Shown: positions 49,903 through 60,027, numbered from the stretch's first letter. The stretch is 64,000 nt of DNA from JABDKJ01 sp964609215 (GCA_964609215.1 CAZSQZ010000001.1:1-64000); one strand, 5' to 3'. Translations and numbers: made by a program. Notes: a model not told the origin generated them from the sequence alone.

Positions 49903-51792
49903 CTATTTCAAAGTATTAACTACTTCAAAAAGAGCACCTTCAGCGGTTTCCAGTATTGTTTGAATTTGCGTTTTTTCATTTTCCAATTCTTCGGGTTCCA
50001 TATCGGATAAATTATTTAGTTTTTTCTGATAAGGAATATTAAATAATTGAAATGAGTTTGAGAGTTTATGTAATTGGCTTTTGATCATTTTAAAATCTGA
50101 TTTCTCCAATGCCTTTTCCATAGATTCTAGCATGTCCTCCGTCTGAATTCTGAAGGTTCTAAGAAGTTCGTTTTTTATAGAGCCATCTCCATCTGCTATT
50201 TCCTCAATTCCTTTAAATTCTACCAAACCTGGTCTTATAAAGTTGTCTTTCACCTCCAATGACATTAATGTGGAAACCTTTTTCTTAAGCTCCTTTTTAC
50301 TTATCGGCTTTAGAATGATATCGTTGGATCCGTATCGTTTAATCTTTTCTAATTCTTCACTTATTACATGGGCAGTCATCGTAATTACTGGAATATTTCT
50401 AATCGTTTTATCCTTAGAATTACGAATAATTTTCATCGCTTCATAGCCATCCATAATAGGCATTTGAATATCCATTAAAACCAGATCAAAAGATTTCTCT
50501 CTGAGAATAGAAATTGCTTCTAAACCATTTTCAGCAAACTCAAAAACACAATCTTCTCTTATGAACATTTCTTTCAGCAAGAGACGATTAAGGTGAGCAT
50601 CATCAACCACCAATATTCTTAAGTCTGAAGGGCAATCGTAATCCTCTGGTTCAATTCTGACCGTAGCATTCTCTGCGGTATTCAGCGGAACTTCCACCAT
50701 AAATTCTGTACCCTTACCATATTCACTGTCAACCGAAATAGTCCCTCCTTTTAATTCAAGAATTGATTTTACAATTTTAAGTCCCAATCCAGTTCCTCCA
50801 TAGTTTTTTATGGAAGGGTCATATACCTGATCAAAACCTCCAAAAGCCTTTTCCAAATCCTTTTTATGCATTCCGATTCCATTATCCTTAACCTTGAAAA
50901 CTAAGGTGTCTCCACCCTTATTTATGCTCAGACTAACTTTTCCATTATCGGTAAACTTATTTGCATTGCTCAATAAATTAAACATTACTTGTTTGGCTCT
51001 AACTCTATCACCTTCTACAAACTCAGGAACTTGAGGATCTAAATGAGTTATAAATTCATTTCCTTTTTCTTTGAAGAGGGGCTCTAAAGACTCCTTAATG
51101 TCTTTCACAAAATCTGGGATACTGAATGAAGCAACATTTAGTTTTAACTTTCCTTCCTGCATTTTAGTCAAATCTAAAATGTCATTCACCACTGTAAGTA
51201 AGTGATTCCCAGATGAGCTTATAATTCGCGTATAGTCTTTTTGCTTTTCGTTTAATTCAGTTTCATTAAGAATTTGTACAAAACCCAAGAGCGCATTTAG
51301 TGGTGTTCTAAGTTCGTGAGACATATGCGCCAGAAACTGATCTTTATATTGTTGAATTTCTTTAAGCTGATGATTCTTTACATTGGCAATTTCCTTTTCC
51401 AATTCTAGAATCTTATTTTTTTCTGCAAGTAAATTTTTTGCTATCTGAGCCTCATTTTTCTCTTGCAACAACCCTTGTAATCCTTGATATTGCTTTGTTA
51501 AGTCTAGCAGAACAACATTGATTAGGTCTTCTTCTCCTGAATAGGAAACATCAAAAATGTACTCTTTTTCCTTTACTTTTAAGTTTATGGATGGATAGTT
51601 TAAGTGATGGTCATTGGATTCTATAAAAGTCATCCATTCAGATTCAAAAAAAGGGCCAAGTTCAAAAAGACTAGAACCTCTTTCAATATTAAAAAGTGTA
51701 TTATCTGAAAATATGACCACTCCATTTTCATCACATGAAATGATCTGACTAAAGTCATGAAGTAGATTAGATTTTAATATTTCATGCTTCAT
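49903..51792 (-). CDS. Soluble hybrid histidine kinase (PAS-like / HisKA / HATPase / REC / HPt)
   Basis: 629 residues with no transmembrane segment, so it senses an internal cue. It has a PAS-like N-terminus (~1-100), a coiled coil (~105-150) and HisKA with autophosphorylated His159 (HMSHELRTPLNALLGF). The HATPase domain carries N (LLSNANKF), G1 (KDNGIGM) and G2 (GGTGLGLKIV) boxes (~265-380). A receiver with Asp441 (VLMDIQMP) and a C-terminal HPt domain with His575 (SQLHKLSNSF) complete it. All phosphotransfer residues are intact, giving a full internal relay that could pass phosphate to the LytTR regulator encoded downstream. The start overlaps the end of the Rab-like GTPase gene by 11 bases, so the two are translationally coupled; the GTPase is the obvious candidate input or output partner. 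The phosphorelay is standard for the family; the pairings are inferred. Confidence 0.93.
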   Translation of the reverse strand: MKHEILKSNLLHDFSQIISCDENGVVIFSDNTLFNIERGSSLFELGPFFESEWMTFIESNDHHLNYPSINLKVKEKEYIFDVSYSGEEDLINVVLLDLTKQYQGLQGLLQEKNEAQIAKNLLAEKNKILELEKEIANVKNHQLKEIQQYKDQFLAHMSHELRTPLNALLGFVQILNETELNEKQKDYTRIISSSGNHLLTVVNDILDLTKMQEGKLKLNVASFSIPDFVKDIKESLEPLFKEKGNEFITHLDPQVPEFVEGDRVRAKQVMFNLLSNANKFTDNGKVSLSINKGGDTLVFKVKDNGIGMHKKDLEKAFGGFDQVYDPSIKNYGGTGLGLKIVKSILELKGGTISVDSEYGKGTEFMVEVPLNTAENATVRIEPEDYDCPSDLRILVVDDAHLNRLLLKEMFIREDCVFEFAENGLEAISILREKSFDLVLMDIQMPIMDGYEAMKIIRNSKDKTIRNIPVITMTAHVISEELEKIKRYGSNDIILKPISKKELKKKVSTLMSLEVKDNFIRPGLVEFKGIEEIADGDGSIKNELLRTFRIQTEDMLESMEKALEKSDFKMIKSQLHKLSNSFQLFNIPYQKKLNNLSDMEPEELENEKTQIQTILETAEGALFEVVNTLK

Positions 51793-52279
51793 TAATTAAT
51801 TTCTTTGCTATATCCTCAAAAGCCTCATTCACATTTTCCCCTGTTTTAGCAGAGGTTATGTAGTAATCTTTGACTGACACTTTTTCTAAAATCTCTTTTA
51901 ATCCAGTTTCACTAAGTAAATCAGATTTATTCAACAATGTTGTCACAGGCCTGCCAGAAACTAAATTGCTCATATTGTCTATGTTTTGAGAAAGGTTAAT
52001 TATTGTCTCCTTTCTTGATAAATCAACAACATAAAAAACGGCATGAGCTCCTTTTAGATAGGAAGGATTAATAACCGTTACTGATGATTCTCCAGCTATA
52101 TCCCAAATAATCAACTTCAGTTCTTTATCTCCAATTTGAATTTTTTTTTGTTCAATATTTACTCCAATGGTAGAAAGATATTCTTCACTAAAAATACTAG
52201 AAACATACCTTCTAAGGAGTGAGGTTTTACCCACACCAAATTGACCTACAATACAGATTTTTTTACTTATCGAATCCAT
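51782..52279 (-). CDS. Rab/Ras-like small GTPase
   Basis: 165 residues, a minimal G domain with no lipidation Cys or extra domain. G1 is GQFGVGKT (12-19), the switch I Thr is Thr37 in YLSTIGVN, strikingly like eukaryotic Rab STIGVD. G3 is WDIAGES (59-65), G4 is NKSD (117-120) and G5 is SAK (143-145). At the position of the catalytic glutamine of Ras/Rab (Gln61 in DTAGQ) there is Glu64, so intrinsic hydrolysis may be slow or need a partner. The gene overlaps the hybrid kinase by 11 bases. Bacterial Ras-like proteins such as MglA control polarity and motility; this one is closer to the Rab/Roc type by its switch I. Its role here is unknown. Confidence 0.93.
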   Translation of the reverse strand: MDSISKKICIVGQFGVGKTSLLRRYVSSIFSEEYLSTIGVNIEQKKIQIGDKELKLIIWDIAGESSVTVINPSYLKGAHAVFYVVDLSRKETIINLSQNIDNMSNLVSGRPVTTLLNKSDLLSETGLKEILEKVSVKDYYITSAKTGENVNEAFEDIAKKLINEA

Positions 52280-52324
52280 CGAAACTTCGCAGTCCCGAAT
52301 GTAAAAAAATATTAATTACCTTAT

Positions 52325-52477
52325 TTACGAGTCCAGATTCACAGAAATGTTGCGAATTGCTTTGATACGATTAGTCAATTCATCAACATAATTTCTGTTA
52401 AGCGCAACGGTAATTCTATCATCGCCATCTTTTAGAACACTGAACGTAACTGTTAGGTTTTTCTCTGCGACTTTCAT
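52325..52477 (-). CDS. Possible small protein (50 residues)
   Basis: ATG at 52477 to TAA at 52325 encodes MKVAEKNLTVTFSVLKDGDD followed by RITVALNRNYVDELTNRIKA and IRNISVNLDS. The sequence looks protein-like, with strands then an amphipathic helix, and codon use like its neighbours. It sits in the 279-base gap between PorP/SprF and the GTPase gene, 45 bases ahead of the latter. No family recognised and no clear ribosome site, so it may be spurious. Confidence 0.45.
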   Translation of the reverse strand: MKVAEKNLTVTFSVLKDGDDRITVALNRNYVDELTNRIKAIRNISVNLDS

Positions 52478-52558
52478 AAGCCTAATTTACGGGGGTAAAG
52501 GCTTACATTTTCAGTAAATAGTTGAAATCCACATTTTAGTCGTTGGAATCTAGATATT

Positions 52559-53485
52559 CTACTCTAACACTTCTGTATTTAACTTTGGTTCTGGCTTAGT
52601 AAAATTTAGGCCTATTGAAATTTCGTGTACACCTCCAGAATAGCTGCTAAGATTAGATGTTATAATATCAAAAGCATAAGAAAATTGCATTCTATTATTT
52701 AGGTCTACTCCTGCAATTGCGATTATACCGTCATTAATTCTGTACCCTCCACCAATCCAAAATCTGTTTTTGTAATCAAATAGTACATTTATATCCATCT
52801 TAAATGGAACCGGTTCTACATATTTGAGCAATATGCTTGGTTTTAAGGTTATATCTTCATTCAAGAAATAATTATACCCAGCCATTAGGTTAAAATGTGG
52901 TTCTAAAACACCAATGGATTGACCATCAAAAAAAGGATCTATTCGAGACTGAGTCAAGTTTGGTACAGATAATCCAAGGAAATACTTTTCATGTTGGAGA
53001 AAAAAGCCTGCTTTTGCATCAAAAATAATTTTAGAAGATAACCTGTTATTCAATATTGGATCATCTGTGTCTCTTACTATAATTTTATCTCCATCTATTG
53101 CATATTGTGAAATTCCCCCTGAAAGAGCAATTGAAAATTTCAATGATTCAGTGATATTGGTTAGATAGTTAGCACTTCCCTGAATTCCAATTCTTCTAGT
53201 TGGACCGGCAACATCAGTATACACCCAAGATCCATAACCCATCTTTGCGTCTAGTGCAGTATTTGAAAATGATAAATTAAATGTTCTTGGGGCATCGGTA
53301 ATTCCCGTCCATTGGTATTTGTTAGTAGACCTTACTTGCAATTCATTTTCCAGACCAGCATAGGCAGGATTCACAATATATGGATTGTACATATACAATG
53401 AATATTGAGGTAACTGTTGTCCTATAAGTTTTGAACTTAAAAAGAAAATGACCGTGCCAACGAATATAAATTTTAAAGTTCTCAT
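52559..53485 (-). CDS. PorP/SprF family type IX secretion outer-membrane protein
   Basis: 308 residues with signal peptide MRTLKFIFVGTVIFFLSSKL (IGQ^Q) and the family motif QQLPQYSLYMYNPYIVNPAY-AG near the mature N-terminus. The remainder is a predicted outer-membrane barrel with Gly/aromatic-rich strands (YAFDIITSNLSSYSGGVHEI). Its start overlaps the stop of the SprB-like gene by four bases (ATGA), so translation is coupled. This is the position SprF occupies after SprB in Flavobacterium johnsoniae, where SprF is required for SprB export. It is more diverged from the two PorP/SprF proteins of the OmpA cassettes than they are from each other. It is the last gene of the four-gene operon. Confidence 0.92.
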   Translation of the reverse strand: MRTLKFIFVGTVIFFLSSKLIGQQLPQYSLYMYNPYIVNPAYAGLENELQVRSTNKYQWTGITDAPRTFNLSFSNTALDAKMGYGSWVYTDVAGPTRRIGIQGSANYLTNITESLKFSIALSGGISQYAIDGDKIIVRDTDDPILNNRLSSKIIFDAKAGFFLQHEKYFLGLSVPNLTQSRIDPFFDGQSIGVLEPHFNLMAGYNYFLNEDITLKPSILLKYVEPVPFKMDINVLFDYKNRFWIGGGYRINDGIIAIAGVDLNNRMQFSYAFDIITSNLSSYSGGVHEISIGLNFTKPEPKLNTEVLE

Positions 53486-56400
53486 CTCATTATTGTTATT
53501 GGTCCATCAAAATGTTCAGGGAACATGGGATCGTTTAATAATATCACATAATAATATGTTCCTGTTGGAAGTGGTTTTCCTTCGTAGGTTCCATCCCAAG
53601 GATCTGAATAACCAGAAGATTGAAATAATAACTCTCCCCACCTATTGTATATTTCTACTTCTATATCTGGAAAGTTTGTCGAGCCATCTAAAATCCAAAC
53701 TTCATTAAAGCCATCTCCATTTGGAGTAATGGTATTGGTAATATTCACAGGAGAGGTCAAATCAACAAAAACAGAATCTATCGCTTGACAGCCGATAGCA
53801 TTTGTGGCAGTAACAATATACCATTGATCTTCTATTATTATACCCATGGGATTAAACGATGTGGGATCATCTAAACTTATATCTGGACTCCAAATAACCG
53901 TGTTATCTATATCGGTTGTTGGGTTAGAACCCAAGATAAATGTTTCGTCTATTAAGCCTTCAATATCTGGTCCAGCATCCACAAAAGGCAACTCATTTAT
54001 ACTTAAGTTAATGGTGTCAGAATCTGCGCATATTCCGTTTGAAACGTTCAGAACAATTTCGTTCACATTTAAACTAAGAGCTAATTCAACACTTTGTTCG
54101 GTAGAAAATGCATCACCATCTACAAACCATTCAAAGGATGTTGCTCCAATGCTATTTGAAGCATCTAAAACCAAAGTATCCATATCACAAAGTTCTCCGT
54201 AGTTTCCTGCGTCTGCTACCAACAAGTTCTGAGAAACCACGATGAAAAAAGTGTCCAAAACACAAGAAAAATCATCAGTTATCTGAAGATTAAATATACC
54301 AGCAGTAAGCATGGTAGGATCTTCCTCTGTTGAAGTATAAGCATTTGGTCCAGTCCAACTATAATCTAATGTTCCAACACCTCCCATAGCGGTAATGAAA
54401 ATTTGACCGTCAGGTGAGTCATCACATTGGGGTGAAATAATATCATCTAATTCTACTGTAATTTCTGTGGGAGAAACCAAGACGTAGGAATCCGTAAATG
54501 TACACATAGCACTGTCTACTATTTGAAGTGTGTAAATACCATCTTCCAAACCTGAGATATCCTCTTCTGCGGAAGTAAACATATTGGGCCCAGTCCAAGA
54601 AAAGGTATAAGGAGTATTGCCTCCAGAAACGGTTATATCTAATGCACCATCATTCAAAAATGAACATGTGGGATTACTAATATCTACTTCTACATCTAGA
54701 GTATCCGGCTCAATTATCTCAAACTCTATTGTTGTTTCGCAATTGAGTTGATCATTTGCGGTAACTGCATATATTCCCGGCTCTAAATCAAATATATCTT
54801 GATCCATTGATGTGAACATATTGGGACCTGTCCAACTAAAATCATAGGGATCTATTCCTCCACTTGGATTTAGGACAATGGAACCATTATCGTCTCCAAA
54901 ACAAGAAATATTTGTTAAGGTAGCATCTAACTGTATGGAGGTTGCATTTGCTAAGGTGTAGGTAAACTCATTTTGACAAAGGAATGAATCGGTTATTACA
55001 ACAGTATATTCACCTGCTACCAAAAAATCAATGTCTTCATCCATGGAAGTAAACATATTAGGTCCGGTCCATAAGAAAGTGTAACCTGCCTGCCCTCCTG
55101 AAACTGTAATATCAATAAAACCATCTGGGATACCAGGACAAACTGGACCTTGAAAAATAGGTGTCGCTATTATTTCTGTTGGAATATTCAACTCAAATTC
55201 TTGAGTCAAGGTACAGCCTGACATATCAGAAACTACAAGCGTATAGAGTCCTCCTTCGAGATTGAAAATGTCCTCATCTTGTGAAGAAAACATATTTGGT
55301 CCGGTCCATTGTATTTGATAATCTCCATCTCCCCCACTAATATCTATTAGTATAGATCCATCATTTACTCCAAAGCAATCTGGGCTATCAATTATCTCAT
55401 CAACAAAAATGTCTTCTGGTTCTGATACTTGATAAATTTCTGTAAAGATGCAGTTATTGGCATCTGTAATGCTTACTTCATAATCACCTGGTTCAAGGTC
55501 AAAAATATCCTCCATATTTGAGGCGAAACCATTAGGTCCTGACCATAAAATAGTTATTGGATCCTGTGCCCCACTTATTGTCAACTGTATTGAACCATCA
55601 TTTGCTCCACCACAATTGGCATTGCTTATTTGCGCATCCACCGTATAAATATCATCTGAAATAGTTACCATCGAGGTATCCATACAGGAATTGTCATCTG
55701 TAACGATCAAAGTATAAACACCAGCGGATAAAGAATTTATAAAGTTGTTATTTCCAATGGATATCATAGATGCATCAAACCACTCATAAGAATAATCCAA
55801 TAAGATTGTTCCTCCAGATGCAGTTGCTAAAATTGACCCATCAGAATTTCCACAAGTGGAATTGGTTACGTTAAAATCAACTGCTATTGTTTCTGGTGAA
55901 GTAATACTAATTACTGTGTCTTCGACACATAGATTATTATCTACAACTTGAAGCACATAATCACCTGGAAAGAGGTCAAAAATATTCTGATCATTCGATG
56001 AAAAAGCATTTGGCCCTGTCCACGTAAATACATAGGCTGGAGTTCCACCAAGTGATACCCATTCAATACTTCCTTCATTGGAATTACTACAAAGAGATTG
56101 CGTTATATCTAATTGCAATAGAATACTATCAGGTTCAAATATTTCTATCATTGAATCAGCTTGACACATATTGTCATCTGCAATGGAGACCATATAAACA
56201 CCTGCCTCAAGGTTATCAATATCTTCATTCGCTGAACTAAAAGCATTTGGTCCCATCCATGAAATGGTAAATGGAAACTGGCCATTATTTATGGTCATAT
56301 CTATTGAACCATCAGTAGAATTTTTGCACAAAGCATCTTCAGAAACAAAAGTTAAATCCAATCCAACTCCTTCAAGAATCTCGAAGGTACTATCTGCTTG

Positions 56401-59400
56401 GCAGGTATTTCCATCTATTATAGAAATGGTATAGAGACCGGGTTCCAAATCGCTTATATCTTGATCGGAAGAAACAAAAGCATTCGGTCCAGTCCAAGAA
56501 ACTGTAAAAGGATCTACTACATTATTAAGTATAATATCAATGGCTCCATCATTATCTCCCTGACATGCAATTGGAGAAATATCTGCAAGAATTTCTATCG
56601 GATCATTAACAGGAACTTCAAGTAATAGATTGATATTACAAAGAGCTTGATCGATAATTTCAACAGTATATATTCCCGCTTCAAGTCCAAAAATATCTTC
56701 ATCTGAAGAATCAAATCCATTAGGTCCATCCCAATCGATATCCACCGGTGGATCATCCGTCATTATCTCTAATTCAATTGCTCCGTCCGTGCCACCTGGA
56801 CAAGTAACTGGAGTTATTGTTTCTATTACTATGGGTGTTGGATGGTTAATTGTAATTGTATCTCCATTTACACAACTGTTGAGATCTTCTACCTGCACCA
56901 TATAAATTCCAGGAGCAAGGTTATCTATTAATGCATTATTTGAAATGAAAGCACCGTCAAACTCGGACCAAGTTATCGTGTAAGGATCTATCCCTCCTGA
57001 AGGCATCACTTCAATGGAACCATCATCAAAGGGACAAGTAGGATTAACAATAGTGAAATCTAACTCAAGCAGATCAGATTCATTTATTTCAAAGGTTCCT
57101 GTTTCAACGCATCCTATATCATCTTCTATGGTTACATTATAGGTGCCAGGTTCCAGATTAAATATATCTTCATCTGAAGAGGCAAACATATTAAGCCCCG
57201 TCCAGTTAATGGTATAAGGCATGGTTCCTCCCATAATATCAATCTCAATAGAACCATTATCTTCCCCATTACAAGCAACATCATTTACATTAGATATGAA
57301 GGTCAAATCTTCCAGCTCTTCGATTTCATAGCTTGATGTAAATTCACAATTATTATCGTCTGTAATGGTCAGGTTATAGGTGCCTGCAGCCAGCATAAAT
57401 ATATCTTCATCTGCAGAACTAAATGTTCCTGGTCCAGTCCATGAAATAGTAAATGGTTCTGTCCCACCAATTATATCCAAAGAAATAGAACCAGAATTAG
57501 GGCCAAAGCAAGTAATATCCATAATATCTGCATTGACTTCAATTACATCCGGTTGCCCAACTTCAAAAAAGCCTGTTTGAGTACAACCGTTAAAATCTAG
57601 GATATTCACTATGTAAATTCCAGCTTCAAGACCACTTATATCTTCATCTGTTGAATTAAAGGCACCAGGTCCTGTCCACATAACATCATAAGGAGCGACC
57701 GCTCCAGTAATAGTCAGATCAATAGCTCCTGTATTGTCTGAATTACAATCTAAATCTGAAACTACACCTTCAACTATAATTGGCATAGGGTCGGTTAATT
57801 CTACACTTTGAATTTGTACACAGCCCAAAGCATCCGTTAAGGTCAAAAAATAAGTGCCCCCTTGAAGCATTGATATATCTTCAGTGGTTTCCATAAAGGC
57901 TCCAGGACCCGTCCATAAATAATCGTAGTCTAAGACACCTCCAGTAACTGTTACATCTATTACTCCATTAGCATCTCCTTGACAACTTGGCTCTATTACA
58001 TCAAACATAAATTCGATGCTATCATTTTGTAGGACTTCTACATCAACATTTTGAACGCATAAATCCTGATCAACAACATTTACGTTATATATTCCCGCTT
58101 CTAAAGTGTTGATATCCTCGTCTTGAGAAACAAAGGCATTTGGACCGGTCCAATCTATATTAAAAGGAGCAACTCCGCCAATAATGGTCATATCTATTGC
58201 GCCCGCATTTTGTCCGAAACAATCTATATTGATCACATCAAAATCTAGGGTAAAGCCTTCTACTTCTTCCACTTCATAGGAAATCATAAAGACACAATCA
58301 TTGGCATCTGTAACAGTCAAATCATAAGTTCCAATGAGTAAGCCAAAAATATCTTCATCCATAGAGGTGAATGCTCCCGGACCAGTCCATGAAAAATCAT
58401 AAGGTTCGGTACCTCCTGAAAATGTAATTTCAATTGAACCGTTACTTTGCCCCCCGCAACTGGCTTCCGTTATTATTTCTGAAATATTAAAGGGCACTGG
58501 TTCATCCACTGTTACGGTCAAAGTTTCCATACAATCATTATCGTCTGTAACGGTAACCATATAAGTTCCTTGGTCTAGGTTAGAAATGTCTTCATCCATG
58601 GAGGTGAATGCTCCAGGGCCTGTCCAAACAATATCAAAAGGAAATGTTCCTCCTGTAATCGTCAAGTCTATAGAACCGTCCATATCTCCAATACAGGAAG
58701 TGGTCATTGTCATTGCATCCAGCACTAAATCTTCTGGTTCAGTAATAGTGAATGTTTCCTCTACAATACAATCATTATCATCGGTTACGATAACAGTATA
58801 ATCACCCGGCTCAAGTCCAGTAATATCTTCATCCGTTGAAACAAAGGTTCCCGGGCCAGACCATAAATATTCGTAATCTAAAATTCCCCCTGTGACGGTA
58901 ATGTCTATACTCCCATCATCTGCACCAAAACAGGAAATATCGGTTAAAAGCTCATCGATTTGAATGCTATCTGGACAAAGAATATCTACACTTAACATCT
59001 CGACACAAAAATTGGCATCCGTAACTGTTAGGTCATAGGTTCCGCATCCTAAATTCATTAAATCCTCATCTGTAGAACTAAAGCCATTTGGTCCTGACCA
59101 ATCGAATATATAATCTTCGACTCCTCCCATTATATCTAACTGTATCTCACCAAATTCATCCCCAAAGCATTCATTATCCATCTTGGTAAAGTCTACAACT
59201 AAAGGTTCTGGTTCTGTTATTTCGAAAGTTTGAGAGAATGTACAAAGATTAGCATCTATAATATTAACCGTATAATTACCTAGTTCCAGATTAAAAATGT
59301 CCTCGTCATCAGACATAAAGGTTCCTGGTCCAGTCCAATCTGTTTGATAAGGATCGGTTCCACCATTGATCGTAATTTCAATTGAACCATTATTGTTACC

Positions 59401-60027
59401 ATTGCAATCCACATCGGTAATTACTTCGTCAATACTAAAATCTTCTGGCGCATCGGTAAAAGTGAATGTAGTATCAAACGTACAGCCTTTGCTATCGGTT
59501 ATGGTAAGCATAAATGGGTCGCACAACATTGTAGCCTCGGGTGTTGTTTCTCCGCTACTCCAATCAAACATATTGCCCCCATTTCCTCCAATAACAAAAG
59601 GATCTGCAGAAGCATCACATGTACCAAAACAAGAAGGTGGAATTGCCCCCATAGAAGAAACCGTTAAATCTTCAGGTTCATTAAGTATTACCGCCTGACT
59701 GCAGCTCTCATTCTGACCTTGATCTGTAATAATAATAGTATATGTTCCTGCTCCAAGTCCAGTCCAGATCATTGAAGCTGGGCCACCAAACCACTGGTAT
59801 GTATAAGGACCTATTCCGTCTACTGGTTCCTCTACTGAGACGGTTCCATCTGAGAAATCATTACAAGAAGGGGGATCCACGTTTGAAACAATGGTAAAGA
59901 ATGCACAACTTCCTTGACTATTAAGTAGAATAGAATCTATCTCCTGTGCTGTGAATATTCCATTTTGCGAAATAGCCGTTAAGGGCAAAATCATAAAAAA
60001 GAATAATTGTCCTAATCTGTATTTCAT
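53482..60027 (-). CDS. SprB-like giant adhesin with 24 SprB repeats and CHU_C domain
   Basis: 2,181 residues with signal peptide MKYRLGQLFFFMILPLTAIS. From about residue 45 to 1950 it is built from 24 SprB-type repeats of ~78 residues that I can count (CxGxxxGSIxITxxGGxxPY, WTGPxxFxSxDEDI, LExGxYTVxIxDxxxC). Two repeat-like Ig/PKD segments follow (ADAGNYGEL..., VDAGPDIEG...). A type B T9SS domain ends the protein (TNTITPNGDGFNEVWILDG ... VEIYNRWGELLFQ ... GTYYYVILLND). Each repeat has two conserved cysteines. SprB itself is the mobile gliding adhesin of F. johnsoniae and carries the same repeat family, though it is much larger. The gene is followed by its PorP/SprF partner with ATGA overlap and preceded 23 bases upstream by another. 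Surface motility or adhesion is inferred. Confidence 0.92.
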   Translation of the reverse strand: MKYRLGQLFFFMILPLTAISQNGIFTAQEIDSILLNSQGSCAFFTIVSNVDPPSCNDFSDGTVSVEEPVDGIGPYTYQWFGGPASMIWTGLGAGTYTIIITDQGQNESCSQAVILNEPEDLTVSSMGAIPPSCFGTCDASADPFVIGGNGGNMFDWSSGETTPEATMLCDPFMLTITDSKGCTFDTTFTFTDAPEDFSIDEVITDVDCNGNNNGSIEITINGGTDPYQTDWTGPGTFMSDDEDIFNLELGNYTVNIIDANLCTFSQTFEITEPEPLVVDFTKMDNECFGDEFGEIQLDIMGGVEDYIFDWSGPNGFSSTDEDLMNLGCGTYDLTVTDANFCVEMLSVDILCPDSIQIDELLTDISCFGADDGSIDITVTGGILDYEYLWSGPGTFVSTDEDITGLEPGDYTVIVTDDNDCIVEETFTITEPEDLVLDAMTMTTSCIGDMDGSIDLTITGGTFPFDIVWTGPGAFTSMDEDISNLDQGTYMVTVTDDNDCMETLTVTVDEPVPFNISEIITEASCGGQSNGSIEITFSGGTEPYDFSWTGPGAFTSMDEDIFGLLIGTYDLTVTDANDCVFMISYEVEEVEGFTLDFDVINIDCFGQNAGAIDMTIIGGVAPFNIDWTGPNAFVSQDEDINTLEAGIYNVNVVDQDLCVQNVDVEVLQNDSIEFMFDVIEPSCQGDANGVIDVTVTGGVLDYDYLWTGPGAFMETTEDISMLQGGTYFLTLTDALGCVQIQSVELTDPMPIIVEGVVSDLDCNSDNTGAIDLTITGAVAPYDVMWTGPGAFNSTDEDISGLEAGIYIVNILDFNGCTQTGFFEVGQPDVIEVNADIMDITCFGPNSGSISLDIIGGTEPFTISWTGPGTFSSADEDIFMLAAGTYNLTITDDNNCEFTSSYEIEELEDLTFISNVNDVACNGEDNGSIEIDIMGGTMPYTINWTGLNMFASSDEDIFNLEPGTYNVTIEDDIGCVETGTFEINESDLLELDFTIVNPTCPFDDGSIEVMPSGGIDPYTITWSEFDGAFISNNALIDNLAPGIYMVQVEDLNSCVNGDTITINHPTPIVIETITPVTCPGGTDGAIELEIMTDDPPVDIDWDGPNGFDSSDEDIFGLEAGIYTVEIIDQALCNINLLLEVPVNDPIEILADISPIACQGDNDGAIDIILNNVVDPFTVSWTGPNAFVSSDQDISDLEPGLYTISIIDGNTCQADSTFEILEGVGLDLTFVSEDALCKNSTDGSIDMTINNGQFPFTISWMGPNAFSSANEDIDNLEAGVYMVSIADDNMCQADSMIEIFEPDSILLQLDITQSLCSNSNEGSIEWVSLGGTPAYVFTWTGPNAFSSNDQNIFDLFPGDYVLQVVDNNLCVEDTVISITSPETIAVDFNVTNSTCGNSDGSILATASGGTILLDYSYEWFDASMISIGNNNFINSLSAGVYTLIVTDDNSCMDTSMVTISDDIYTVDAQISNANCGGANDGSIQLTISGAQDPITILWSGPNGFASNMEDIFDLEPGDYEVSITDANNCIFTEIYQVSEPEDIFVDEIIDSPDCFGVNDGSILIDISGGDGDYQIQWTGPNMFSSQDEDIFNLEGGLYTLVVSDMSGCTLTQEFELNIPTEIIATPIFQGPVCPGIPDGFIDITVSGGQAGYTFLWTGPNMFTSMDEDIDFLVAGEYTVVITDSFLCQNEFTYTLANATSIQLDATLTNISCFGDDNGSIVLNPSGGIDPYDFSWTGPNMFTSMDQDIFDLEPGIYAVTANDQLNCETTIEFEIIEPDTLDVEVDISNPTCSFLNDGALDITVSGGNTPYTFSWTGPNMFTSAEEDISGLEDGIYTLQIVDSAMCTFTDSYVLVSPTEITVELDDIISPQCDDSPDGQIFITAMGGVGTLDYSWTGPNAYTSTEEDPTMLTAGIFNLQITDDFSCVLDTFFIVVSQNLLVADAGNYGELCDMDTLVLDASNSIGATSFEWFVDGDAFSTEQSVELALSLNVNEIVLNVSNGICADSDTINLSINELPFVDAGPDIEGLIDETFILGSNPTTDIDNTVIWSPDISLDDPTSFNPMGIIIEDQWYIVTATNAIGCQAIDSVFVDLTSPVNITNTITPNGDGFNEVWILDGSTNFPDIEVEIYNRWGELLFQSSGYSDPWDGTYEGKPLPTGTYYYVILLNDPMFPEHFDGPITIMR

